Assembly (NCBI GenBank): GCA_951812505.1
Contig: CATOSI010000001.1
Coordinates: forward strand, 310,001 to 374,000
From: an uncultured Dehalococcoidia bacterium
Lineage (GTDB): Bacteria; Chloroflexota; Dehalococcoidia; Lucifugimonadales; UBA1123
Direction: 5' to 3'
DNA length: 64,000 nucleotides
Part shown: in pieces, positions 41,773 through 49,529 of the stretch
Position numbering within the stretch: position 1 is the first letter of the stretch
Layout of the letters: every line of letters begins with the position of its first letter
Made by a program: the position numbers and the translations under genes
The notes under the pieces: model-generated
Told to the model about the DNA's origin: nothing
The model's database searches: none
The model's input: the letters and a program-made list of their open reading frames with translations, nothing else

Positions 41773-42621
41773 CTAGGCAGTCCTTTTTCTGAAAGTTTCT
41801 GAGATTCCCTTCGTGTATGCCGCCGCCAGGATGAAGAATCCCATCGCCACCAGCGCCATTGCTGGTCCTGACGGTAGATTGTAGTGGAATGACAGGTACA
41901 GTCCAACTATCGCGGACGAGGCCCCAATCGCCGCGCCTAGTAGCATCGACTGGGTAAAATTCTTTACCAGAAGCTGGGCGGCGGCGGCCGGTGTGATCAG
42001 CATCGAGATGACCAGCACAACGCCCACCGCCTGAAGTGCGATCACGATAACCAGGGCAATCAGTACCAGAAGAGTGTAATCGAGCGCCTGGGTTGGTATC
42101 CCTATTACGGACGCGCCTGTAGGGTCGAAGCTGGCGAACACCAACTCCTTATGCAAAACCCACAATAGCACAAGTACGCCCGTCGCAAGGCCAAGCGTTA
42201 TCAGCACATCGCCTCTGGACGTCCCCAGAACCTGGCCCAACAGAACATCCTCCAGGCTCACAGATATCCCCCGAGCCGTGGTTAGCATGACAAGGCCCAG
42301 AGCAAAGAGACCGGCGAACAGAATGCCGATAGAAGTGTCTTCGCTTACTCCTGCCCTCATGGTTAAGTAGCCTATGAGGAGTGCGACTGCGATTGCGGAG
42401 GGGACTATACCGATAAACGGGCTGAGACCCAGCATGAAGGCGAGCGCCATACCGGGTAGCACCGCGTGTGCCAGCGCGTCTCCCATGAAACCCAGACCCC
42501 TGGTAACTACATAGGCTCCCACCACCGGACACATTATCCCGACCACACCGGACACGATCAGTGCCCTTACCATGAAACTGTAATGGAATGGAGTGACGAA
42601 CGCCTCAGCGATTATGTCCAT
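41773..42621 (-). CDS. znuB: Zinc/manganese ABC transporter permease (ZnuB/AztB type)
   Basis: 282 residues from ATG 42621 (GGAGGGATTCCGG upstream), starting inside the 3' end of the ATPase gene (17-base overlap). It has about eight hydrophobic segments and the family's ABC-3 blocks: ALIVSGVVGIMCPVVGAYVV, RGLGFMGDALAHAVLPGMAL (the loop with the conserved H-x-x-LPG), then EDVLLGQVLGT and ALQAVGVVLVISMLITPAAA. It would form the membrane channel for the ATPase and the propeller-bearing binding protein. The frame continues upstream to 42762 but without support. Confidence 0.87.
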   Translation of the reverse strand: MDIIAEAFVTPFHYSFMVRALIVSGVVGIMCPVVGAYVVTRGLGFMGDALAHAVLPGMALAFMLGLSPFIGIVPSAIAVALLIGYLTMRAGVSEDTSIGILFAGLFALGLVMLTTARGISVSLEDVLLGQVLGTSRGDVLITLGLATGVLVLLWVLHKELVFASFDPTGASVIGIPTQALDYTLLVLIALVIVIALQAVGVVLVISMLITPAAAAQLLVKNFTQSMLLGAAIGASSAIVGLYLSFHYNLPSGPAMALVAMGFFILAAAYTKGISETFRKRTA

Positions 42622-43378
42622 CCGGAATCCCTCCGTGAATCGGTTCCAAGCCGTATGGTCCGTACAGTTCTTCCAGAACCTCGGCTGTGAGAACGTCGCG
42701 CGGAGGTCCGCAGGCGCAGACATGGTTGTTGATGCACAAGCACTCATCGCAACAGTGTGCAACGTGATTGATGTCGTGGGAGGACATCAGGATGGTGCGC
42801 CCTTCGTCTCTGAGTTGACGCAGCACAGTCACGAGGGACTCTTGGGAGGCTACATCCACGCCGCTGAAGGCCTCGTCCAGTAGCAGAATGTCCGCGCCTT
42901 GCGCCAAAGCGCGCGCCACGAAGACACGTTGACGCTGGCCGCCTGAAAGCTCGCTCACGACTGTCGAGCGACGCTCCCACATTCCCACCTGTTCAAGCGC
43001 GTTCCGGACCGTCTCGTGATCTTTCCGACCGGGTCGGCGGAACCATCCGATTCGACGGGTTCTGCCCATCATCACCACTTCTTCCGCCTTCATCGGCATA
43101 CGGGAGTTGATCATCTCGAACTGCGGCACGTAGGCAACTACCCCCCGCGAGTCGTCAATGGACCTCCCGTGAATGAGGACTTGTCCCTCATTCACGGGAA
43201 CCAGTCCCACCAATGCGTTGAACAGCGTACTCTTTCCCGCTCCATTGGGACCTACGACTCCCATCAGACAGCCCGGGCCGGCGCTGAAAGTCACCCGGTC
43301 GAGGATTGTAGCGTCTCCAAACCTGACGGTTACGTTTTCCGCCGCAAGTGGGTGGGCAGCAGTTGACGCGCCGTTCAC
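42605..43378 (-). CDS. znuC: Zinc/manganese ABC transporter ATP-binding protein (ZnuC/AztA type)
   Basis: 257 residues. Walker A GVVGPNGAGKSTLFNALVGL (about 36-55), Q-loop VAYVPQFEMINSRMP, signature VSELSGGQRQRVFVARAL (about 143-160), Walker B ADILLLDEAFSGVDVAS and H-loop LMSSHDINHVAHCC. The C-terminal part is rich in Cys and His (HCCDECLCINNHVCACG), unusual for the family and possibly metal-sensing. The ATG overlaps the binding-protein stop by four bases (ATGA), so the three genes form one coupled operon. Confidence 0.88.
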   Translation of the reverse strand: MNGASTAAHPLAAENVTVRFGDATILDRVTFSAGPGCLMGVVGPNGAGKSTLFNALVGLVPVNEGQVLIHGRSIDDSRGVVAYVPQFEMINSRMPMKAEEVVMMGRTRRIGWFRRPGRKDHETVRNALEQVGMWERRSTVVSELSGGQRQRVFVARALAQGADILLLDEAFSGVDVASQESLVTVLRQLRDEGRTILMSSHDINHVAHCCDECLCINNHVCACGPPRDVLTAEVLEELYGPYGLEPIHGGIPDGHNR

Positions 43379-45804
43379 TTCAGCGCCTCCACGATTGTAG
43401 TGGCGTTGAATCTCATCATTTCAATGTAAGTGCCAGCCTCGCCCCCAGGCTCTCCGAGCGAGCCGGTGTATAATGATCCGACAACGGATGCACCTGTTTC
43501 CTCCGCGATGCGCTGAGCCAGTCGGTCTGAATGGATATTCTCGCCGAACACTACGCGCGCGCCTTCGTGTTCTATCGTCTCTACCAGCGCGGCCAGGTCC
43601 TGAGCCGTGGGTTCGGCTTCGGTGGAAGTCGGGAATATCGCGCCGACCACTTCGAAGCCGTATCGCACCGCGAAATACTGGAAGCTGTCGTGCGAAGTCA
43701 CGAGCAACCTGTCCTCCATGGGAACTGCTGCCACCTGATCCTCTATCCACGTGTGCAGTTCTCCCAATTCACGAACGTAAGACGCCGCATTATCCCTGTA
43801 ATAGTCCGCTCCGTCCGGGTCAAGAGTCGAGAGACGGAACGCGACCTCTTCTACCGCGCCACGAACTCTCAACGGATCAAACCAGAAATGGGGATCCAGA
43901 GAGCCGTGCTCGTGCGCATGCCCGTCTTCCTCTTCATCCTCATCGTGGTCTTCGCTTTCCTCTCCCTCATGCTCCTCTTCATCCTCGTCGTGGCCTTCGC
44001 CTTCCTCCCCCTCGTGTTCCTCTTCATCCTCATCGTGGCCATGCTCAGGATGCTCTTCGCCGGAGACTATTCCCAGGAATGCGAGTCTGTTCGGAGCGCC
44101 GTGAACTTCCCACTCGCGCTCGACTTCCATCTCTTCAAGACTGAATTCGATGACGTGCTCGCTCGCCGGATCCGCGAGGTAGAGAATTTCGCCCACGACG
44201 ATGAATGACGGGGGAGCCTCTCTGTCAACGGTTTCGAGTATCTGGGCTTCCGATACGACATCGCCGTCGTGAGTGTCCAGCGCGTTCAGCATTCCGTCGT
44301 ATGTCAGCACGTACAGGGTCTCTCCATCATCGCTGAAAGCCGCGCCTGCGCTTCCTTTGGCGTCATCCGCTGCAAGGACCTGTGTCATCAGTTGCTCTTC
44401 AGGATGGATCATCCAGATACCGTCATCGGCGAAACTGCCCGCGTCGCGGTAAGAGGCCCTGCCAAAGAAGACGGCGGAATCCTCATGTCCGTACAGTGTG
44501 CCGATTCGGGATTCGGCCCTCATATCGGCCGGGTTTTCGATGAACCAGTGCTCGAATTCACCTTCATGCGCCTCGATGAAGAGGACTCCGCCCACGCACC
44601 CGAAGACCGCGCCATCATGGTTGTGGGCCTCACCATGCAGTCCAGGGCAGGAATCTGAACTCCCGTCATATACTACGCTGTCGTTCAGGTCGCGCACTTC
44701 TACGCCAATCGGCAGGCTGCTCTCCGTCTTGTCCGGGTAGTCCGGATTTGCGACGGAGACTGCGAACAGGTCGCCTTCCAGGGGAACCGCGGCGCCGTGC
44801 TGCAGCCCGGTATTCAGGTACGATATCTCGTATTCGGCTCCCTCCTCCTCTAGCTCATGCTCGTTCACCAGCGCCACGCGCCCTGTTCCGTCATGGAAGA
44901 TTGCGGTCCACTCGCCGCCGTTTGCGAAGTGTATCGGACGCTCGTCCGTTGTCCTCAACCCGAGCATTGAAGTCGGGTCGCTTACCAGGTCCTCGTGGCC
45001 GTCGTGGTCAACCAGATATATGCCGCTGTCGAAAATATGGACACGGTCGTCGTCATCTCCTTCTCCGCGAGCCAGGGCGAAGCCAAACCTGTAGTTAGGG
45101 CTGGAATACACGCTCGCTCCCGAGGCGGCGACCTCGAAGGCCTCTTCCATGACACTTCCGGTCCCGAGGTCCACAACCGTCAGGTGCGGCTCGGCTGCGT
45201 CTGCCACCAGCAGCCTCCCGGTCGCCGAGCCGTGTTCTTCGCCGTGCATGTCTTCACCGAATATATCCACGAACTCGATGGGTTCCGCCAGTTCGCCGAG
45301 CGAAACGATAGACTCGTGGTCTCTTGCGGCGTTCTCTATAAGCTCATTGAGCCAGCCGCCTTCGAGTGAGAGACCGACGCTGAATATCAGGTCGGCGTCT
45401 GCGACGTTAGCCACGTCCCTGGCTCCTGGCTGAAATGTGTGCGGGTCGGCGTCGGGAGGTAGAAGGGAGAAGGAGTTCACCCTTTCGCCGCCGACCCGCT
45501 TGACCCAGTCTCCGACGATGTTGCTGGTGCTGACCACACTCAGCTTTGGCATGTCGGCAGGCTGGGGGGATGGGGAAGAAATCTGTGGTTGGGCAGTAGG
45601 TGCCGCGGGTGTCGCAATGGTCTGGGCCACCGGTGGCGCCGTGGGCTGTGGCGCTGGCTGAGGAGCGCTCGTCGGCGCGCTCTGGACCGTGGGCGCCGCT
45701 GAAGTTGTCGGCTCGGTAACTTCGGTGTCATCTCCGCACGCGCCTGCAATCACCGCTGCACACAATATGGCGATTACCAAAGGAGTGATGTATCTTGCGA
45801 TCAT
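43375..45804 (-). CDS. Zinc-binding lipoprotein with inserted AztD-like beta-propeller (AztC-AztD fusion)
   Basis: 809 residues from ATG 45804 (GAGGAAG upstream). Lipoprotein signal with lipobox AGAC (Cys23), Pro/Thr/Ala-rich linker (24-85), ZnuA-type N-lobe (86-185) with ligand His122 in PDADPHTFQPG, then about 390 residues resembling AztD, a zinc-chaperone beta-propeller: GRLLVADAAEPHLTVVDLGT, PIHFANGGEWTAIFHDGTG, LPIGVEVRD and CPGLHGEAHNHDGAVFGCVG. A 50-residue His/Asp/Glu linker (about 580-632) leads to the C-lobe (633-809) with His639 in DPHFWFDP, His705 in TSHDSFQYF and Glu755 in FGENIHSD. In known AztABCD systems AztC and AztD are separate; here the chaperone occupies the place of the His-rich loop. 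High-affinity zinc import is the likely role. Confidence 0.85.
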   Translation of the reverse strand: MIARYITPLVIAILCAAVIAGACGDDTEVTEPTTSAAPTVQSAPTSAPQPAPQPTAPPVAQTIATPAAPTAQPQISSPSPQPADMPKLSVVSTSNIVGDWVKRVGGERVNSFSLLPPDADPHTFQPGARDVANVADADLIFSVGLSLEGGWLNELIENAARDHESIVSLGELAEPIEFVDIFGEDMHGEEHGSATGRLLVADAAEPHLTVVDLGTGSVMEEAFEVAASGASVYSSPNYRFGFALARGEGDDDDRVHIFDSGIYLVDHDGHEDLVSDPTSMLGLRTTDERPIHFANGGEWTAIFHDGTGRVALVNEHELEEEGAEYEISYLNTGLQHGAAVPLEGDLFAVSVANPDYPDKTESSLPIGVEVRDLNDSVVYDGSSDSCPGLHGEAHNHDGAVFGCVGGVLFIEAHEGEFEHWFIENPADMRAESRIGTLYGHEDSAVFFGRASYRDAGSFADDGIWMIHPEEQLMTQVLAADDAKGSAGAAFSDDGETLYVLTYDGMLNALDTHDGDVVSEAQILETVDREAPPSFIVVGEILYLADPASEHVIEFSLEEMEVEREWEVHGAPNRLAFLGIVSGEEHPEHGHDEDEEEHEGEEGEGHDEDEEEHEGEESEDHDEDEEEDGHAHEHGSLDPHFWFDPLRVRGAVEEVAFRLSTLDPDGADYYRDNAASYVRELGELHTWIEDQVAAVPMEDRLLVTSHDSFQYFAVRYGFEVVGAIFPTSTEAEPTAQDLAALVETIEHEGARVVFGENIHSDRLAQRIAEETGASVVGSLYTGSLGEPGGEAGTYIEMMRFNATTIVEALK

Positions 45805-45889
45805 GTTTGCTTCCTCGTAAATGGTGTTGATAGGTAGTCTCATTAGATATTTACGTTTGTTTGCTTGAGAGCGAAGTCTGGGAAATTAC

Positions 45890-45904
45890 TGATATTGAGT
45901 ATCA
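45890..45904. promoter_or_regulatory. Palindrome TGATA-5-TATCA, possible zinc-regulator operator
   Basis: TGATATTGAGTATCA stands 86 bases upstream of the zinc lipoprotein ATG, in the gap shared with the divergent HECD-repeat gene. Zur and other metal repressors use AT-rich palindromes of about this size in such positions. No Zur gene is in the window, so this is a guess from location and symmetry. Confidence 0.4.
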
Positions 45905-46011
45905 TAAGATCAGGCACACTATATTTTATTTAGTCCAATCTTGGGTGTCAAGCATCGTTTTCGCCCAAGGTCTTCTCTTTTTCACGGGGACACACCCCAA
46001 GACACGGGAAA

Positions 46012-46038
46012 GTCATTCCCTTGAAGGCAGGAATCCAC
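46012..46038. repeat. Degenerate ATTCCC..GGAATCCA dispersed repeat
   Basis: GTCATTCCCTTGAAGGCAGG followed by AATCCACTC is a mutated relative of the perfect palindrome at 28548-28567. Confidence 0.5.
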
Positions 46039-46294
46039 TCATCCGCCATGGAATGTACGACGGCAATATCATGCCAGACGACACAATCAGAAGACTCTGC
46101 GATTTCGTCGCAGTGTATGGCGAATGTCCCCCCTTGTTTGAAACTAAATCTCAGTTCGATAAGTGTCATATTTGCCAATCGATACAGCTTCTCAATAGTG
46201 GGAAAAACTTGCAATATGACCGAAATGCGTAGTATTATGTAGGCGTCGAGCACTTGTTTTATGACTCTACGCTCAAGTAATAGGGAGGTAGCAT

Positions 46295-46582
46295 ATGCCG
46301 CACGATATACACGAATGCGACGAACACGAACACCACGCACACGAACACGATATACACGAATGCGACGAACACGAACACCACGCACATGACCACCAGGTTC
46401 ACGAGTGCGACGACCATGAACACCACGAGGACGAGCCTGGGCATGTCCACGACCCGCACGAATGCGACGACCATGAGCACCACGCTCACGTCCACGATCC
46501 CCACGAGTGCGACGACCATGAGCACCACGCTCACGTCCACGACCCCCATGAGTGCGACGACCACGAGCACCACGAACACTAG
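46295..46582 (+). CDS. His/Glu/Cys/Asp-repeat protein, putative zinc-binding
   Basis: 95 residues after GGGAGGTAGCAT. Apart from MPHDI it is six copies of H-E-C-D-(D/E)-H-E-H-H, mostly spaced by a 15-residue period (AHEHDI, AHVHDP spacers; one 19-residue unit). About one third of residues are His, with six Cys and many Asp/Glu, and almost no hydrophobic residues, so it is probably disordered until metal-bound. There is no signal peptide, implying a cytoplasmic metal buffer or store. Flanked by a zinc importer and a CDF exporter. I know no named family with this exact repeat. Confidence 0.75.
   Translation: MPHDIHECDEHEHHAHEHDIHECDEHEHHAHDHQVHECDDHEHHEDEPGHVHDPHECDDHEHHAHVHDPHECDDHEHHAHVHDPHECDDHEHHEH
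46305..46579 (+). repeat. 45-bp tandem repeats within the HECD gene
   Basis: Units such as CACGAATGCGACGAACACGA recur at 45-base spacing (one unit is 57 bases). Later units share CACGAGTGCGACGACCATGA and are nearly identical, indicating recent expansion. Confidence 0.7.
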
Positions 46583-46633
46583 ACTCGGCGTGCCGTACCG
46601 TCGGTAGTAACGGCCACGTCAGAATTGATCATT

Positions 46634-46662
46634 CGGGTCGGCCTTTGCAGAGGGCCGACCCG
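46634..46662 (+). terminator. Intrinsic terminator after the HECD gene
   Basis: CGGGTCGGCC (46634-46643) and GGCCGACCCG (46653-46662) form a perfect 10-base stem followed by TCTCTTT. Starts 52 bases after the stop, separating this gene from the CDF exporter. Confidence 0.75.
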
Positions 46663-46828
46663 TCTCTTTCAGTGATAGTATCTTTGGATAGTGTCCACTA
46701 TGAACAAGCCCCTAGGCTCACGGCGCGGCTTGTTCCAATCTGGGGTTGGAATTGATATTATTGGGCCTAGATTTACCTAAAGACTCAGAATCATTTGCCT
46801 CTCCACACACATTTTGGGAGCCTCATTC

Positions 46829-47935
46829 ATGAGTTCCAGAGACGGTCCTGAAGACCACGATCATCATCATGACCACCACGGTCACGACGATCATGGCCAT
46901 GACGACCACAATCATGAGGGACATGACCACGACGACCACGGCCATGAGGGCCACGATCATGACGACCATGATGATCACGGTCATGAAGGACACGATCACG
47001 GTCACGCTGGACACGCCCACGACTTCAGGGAGGCAAGCCGACGCCGCCTGATAGTTTCGCTCATTTTGATAACGGGCTATATGATTGCCGAGGTGGTTGG
47101 CGGTATCGTGTCCGGCAGCCTGGCGCTCATAGCAGACGCCGGCCATATGCTCACCGACGCTGCGGCCATTGCCCTGGCGCTGTTCGCCATGTGGCTGTCC
47201 AGCCGCGAAGCTTCCACCAGGCGCACATGGGGCTTTCACAGGACGGAAGTGCTCGCCGCCATGATAAACGCGCTCGCCCTCTGGCTGATTGCCGCATGGA
47301 TCGTCTTCGAGGCCGTGGAACGCTTCACGAGGCATCACGAGATACACATCGAAGGCGGCATCATGATGGCCGTGGGAATAGGCGGACTGATAGTCAACAT
47401 CATCGCCGCCTGGATACTTCACGCCTCCTCTGAACACAGCATGAACGTGGAGGGCGCGTTCCAGCATGTCCTGGCAGACCTGCTTGGCTCCATTGGAGTC
47501 ATATTGTCCGGCATATGTGTGCTGGTATTTGGCTGGACGATTGCCGATCCGATAATCAGCGTAATTATCGCTGTGCTCATTGTTCTGGGTTCATGGCAGC
47601 TCGTATCGCAGGTAATCCACGTGCTGCTGGAAGGCAGTCCGGAGAGAATAGATATGTACAGGCTGTGCAGCCAAATGGAAGATGTCGAGGGTGTGACGGT
47701 CATTCATGACGTCCACTGCTCGACCATAACTTCCGGGTACGAGTCGCTCACCGCTCACGTGCTGATTGACTCGGAACATCAGAGCGACCTCGATCCTATC
47801 CTCCGCGAACTGCGCAGAATTGCGACGGAGGACTTTGGCATCGCTCACGTCACTATCCAAGTCGAGCAGTCGGTCGAGGGTTGCACCGAGGACCACCACG
47901 TGGGGCACCTCCTCCACGAGGCGCGCCCGACCTGA
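46829..47935 (+). CDS. Cation diffusion facilitator (zinc exporter) with long His/Asp N-terminus
   Basis: 368 residues from ATG 46829 (GGGAG eight bases upstream; an in-frame TTG at 46814 is less likely). The first 67 residues are almost only His, Asp, Gly and Glu (DHHHDHHGHDDHGHDDHNHE onward). Then six membrane segments with the paired metal sites ALIADAGHMLTDAAAIALAL and QHVLADLLGSIGVILSG (H-x-x-x-D in helices 2 and 5), and a cytoplasmic C-domain with VTVIHDVHCSTITSGYESL and a terminal CTEDHHVGH. The family exports Zn2+ (Cd2+, Co2+) against protons. Separated from the HECD gene by a terminator, so it has its own promoter. Confidence 0.9.
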   Translation: MSSRDGPEDHDHHHDHHGHDDHGHDDHNHEGHDHDDHGHEGHDHDDHDDHGHEGHDHGHAGHAHDFREASRRRLIVSLILITGYMIAEVVGGIVSGSLALIADAGHMLTDAAAIALALFAMWLSSREASTRRTWGFHRTEVLAAMINALALWLIAAWIVFEAVERFTRHHEIHIEGGIMMAVGIGGLIVNIIAAWILHASSEHSMNVEGAFQHVLADLLGSIGVILSGICVLVFGWTIADPIISVIIAVLIVLGSWQLVSQVIHVLLEGSPERIDMYRLCSQMEDVEGVTVIHDVHCSTITSGYESLTAHVLIDSEHQSDLDPILRELRRIATEDFGIAHVTIQVEQSVEGCTEDHHVGHLLHEARPT

Positions 47936-47942
47936 TTGGAAA

Positions 47943-48348
47943 CTAGGGCATCCGCTCACGCTCATATATGGGCAGCATAGCGCCAATGAACGCCAGCGCT
48001 CTCTCTCGCATTTGATCGAATTCCAAGTCGGTAAGATGTCCACGATCAGCGTGGATATGAAGTCGCAGCGCGCCTTCCCAGTTCTGTATCAGATCCAGAT
48101 CGTCCGGTTCTTGCTCTGAAACTGCCCGCAGCGCATTCATCTTCGATCCCGTCGTCGCAGGATTCTCACCATGTAGGTTAGCTACTGCATTGATGCACTG
48201 CTTCGCCGCCTCATACTAGAAGCGCGCTGGCGGAGTCGGAATCTGAATCCCATTCCAACAGCAACTCTGCTTTGCTAAAGTGGTTTCGGGACCTCGCCTC
48301 GCAGAACTCAGCCCTCCGCCGATTCCTGTCTGAGCCGCTATTTGTCAC
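47943..48348 (-). pseudogene. HEPN-like small protein, frameshifted
   Basis: A GTG at 48348 overlaps the previous gene's stop; the frame reads AEFCEARSRNHFSKAELLLE, W, then to ASALLV and TGA at about 48217. In the next frame YEAAKQCINAVANLHGENPA, TTGSK and the open frame from ATG 48140 (MNALRAVSEQEPDDLDLIQN onward) continue to 47943. One extra base near 48217 joins them into a 134-residue helical protein with the look of HEPN/PaREP1-type proteins (KA-x-LL..YEAAKQ-x-x-NA..). Annotated as broken; a working start at 48140 is possible. Confidence 0.55.
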
Positions 48349-48682
48349 TGCAACTCCGCAGTATGAATTTCCGAGCCGTCTCGTAAGCCAGATCCAATTC
48401 ACTAATCTCCAGTACACCCATTTCGGCGTGATCGCTCAGCACGTTGCCAGTGGTGAGCGCGCCACTGTAATTAAACTTGGCGACGGAACTCTCATTCTCC
48501 AAAGCCTTGGCCAGAGAAATATAGTCTTCCGTGTAATCCAAGCCGTGCGAATCAGCTAACTCCACGAACACCGCCTCGGTTGCCTTCCACATAAGCAGGG
48601 ACGCCTCTATATGTTCGCCTGCCGCGTACTTTCTGTCCGCCAGATTAAGGTACTCTAGGGGTGTTATGCTAGCCGCCTCCAA
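48338..48682 (-). CDS. HEPN/PaREP1-like helical protein
   Basis: 114 residues from a TTG at 48682 that lies within the last 14 bases of thiS, so it depends on thiamine-operon translation. It reads EAASITPLEYLNLADRKYAA, GEHIEASLLMWKATEAVFVE, LADSHGLDYTEDYISLAKAL. The alternating helices and GE-x-x-EAS-x-x-x-WKA pattern resemble HEPN-domain proteins, which are often RNases or nucleotide-metabolism-linked; no R-x-x-x-x-H active motif is evident. Conserved in position relative to the second helical gene. Function unknown. Confidence 0.6.
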   Translation of the reverse strand: MEAASITPLEYLNLADRKYAAGEHIEASLLMWKATEAVFVELADSHGLDYTEDYISLAKALENESSVAKFNYSGALTTGNVLSDHAEMGVLEISELDLAYETARKFILRSCSDK

Positions 48683-48872
48683 CCGCTCGAACTATCTCCA
48701 ACTGGTCGCCGTCCTTAAGAGTGATCCCGCCAAGCTCGGTGCGCCGGACCACTTCACCATTGTGCGCGACCGCAATGTGGCTCTGGGTAATGCCTATCTC
48801 CGCAAGATACGACTCTATGGACACCGGTCCGCTGGCCTCGCGTGGCTTGCCGTTAACTGTAAGAGTTATCAT
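48669..48872 (-). CDS. thiS: Sulfur carrier protein ThiS
   Basis: 67 residues with the ubiquitin-like fold: MITLTVNGKPREASGPVSIE, IAVAHNGEVVRRTELGG and the final RAVGGG, giving the C-terminal Gly-Gly that is thiocarboxylated to deliver sulfur for the thiazole ring. The ATG overlaps the thiE stop by four bases (ATGA). Usual length for the family is 60-70. Confidence 0.92.
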   Translation of the reverse strand: MITLTVNGKPREASGPVSIESYLAEIGITQSHIAVAHNGEVVRRTELGGITLKDGDQLEIVRAVGGG

Positions 48873-49525
48873 CTTATCTGCTCCGAAACACTGGAGTGTA
48901 CCCGTGTCATAGCTGCCGACAGCCGGCAGGCGGCTTCGGCCGGGTGCTGCGCCATTGATATTGCAGTAATCACCGCCGCACCCGCCGCGCCTGACTGAAC
49001 CACTTCAGCAACGTTGGATTCCGAGATGCCGCCAATACCTATCACCGGCGTCTCGACCTTGCCGGTTACGTGTCTAATGAGTTCGAGCCCTCCGGTATGA
49101 GCGCCCGGGTGCGTGGATGTCTCGAAAATGGTGCCCAGCACGAGAAAGTCCGCTCCGCTCGACGTGGCCTCGACCGCGCCTTCGACAGAGTGTACGGAGC
49201 GACCGATCAGCATGTCCGGCCCGACCAGTTTGCGCGCGGAATAGACATCCAGGCCACTCTCTCCGAGTTGGACCCCGTCGGCACCGCTTAGTATCGCGAC
49301 ATCCACACGGTCATTGACAATCAGCAAAGCCCGTCCTGATGTAGCGTTCCTCAACTCATTTGCAAGACACAGCAACTCGCCGGCCGGGTAGTCCTTTCCT
49401 CTTAGCTGGACCATTCCCACACCTCCGCTCACCGCCGCAGATACTGTGCTGGTGATGTCGCCGGACGCGGTGCGCTCCCTGTCGGTTACCAGGCACAGGC
49501 AGGGCAGGGCAAGATTCGGTTTCAT
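48869..49525 (-). CDS. thiE: Thiamine-phosphate synthase ThiE
   Basis: 218 residues from ATG 49525, four bases after thiG. Couples HMP-pyrophosphate to the thiazole phosphate. TIM-barrel landmarks: CLVTDRERTASGDITSTVSA, GVGMVQLRGKDYPAGELLCL (about 34-53), LLIVNDRVDVAILSGADGVQ, DFLVLGTIFETSTHPGAHTG (pyrophosphate loop) and TPVIGIGGISESN. The frame extends upstream to 49576, but that head overlaps thiG. Start support is weak (no strong Shine-Dalgarno), which is common in coupled genes. Confidence 0.9.
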   Translation of the reverse strand: MKPNLALPCLCLVTDRERTASGDITSTVSAAVSGGVGMVQLRGKDYPAGELLCLANELRNATSGRALLIVNDRVDVAILSGADGVQLGESGLDVYSARKLVGPDMLIGRSVHSVEGAVEATSSGADFLVLGTIFETSTHPGAHTGGLELIRHVTGKVETPVIGIGGISESNVAEVVQSGAAGAAVITAISMAQHPAEAACRLSAAMTRVHSSVSEQIR

Positions 49526-49529
49526 CGGA

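Larger units (their letters stand above)
45805..46294. other. Divergent intergenic region of the zinc locus
   Basis: Holds the palindrome at 45890, an AT-rich stretch (45920-45945), a degenerate ATTCCC..GGAATCC dispersed repeat (46012-46038) and nothing else I can name. A minus-strand stretch with TLIELRFSFKQGGTFAIHCD-like coding potential (about 46000-46180) has no proper start and no recognised family; it may be a remnant. The promoter of the HECD-repeat gene must lie near 46200-46280. Confidence 0.4.

Noticed and set aside
43900..44060. Repetitive CTCCTCTTCATCCTC stretch considered as a CRISPR-like or microsatellite array
   Set aside because: It is the acidic/His linker of the zinc lipoprotein on the other strand; no spacers.
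46305..46579. 45-bp repeats considered as a CRISPR array
   Set aside because: Units are contiguous, in frame, and encode a repeat protein with a ribosome-binding site and terminator; no unique spacers.
48272..48559. 95-residue plus-strand frame opposite the HEPN-like genes
   Set aside because: Mirror frame with no ribosome-binding site; the minus-strand overlap chain from thiS is more convincing.
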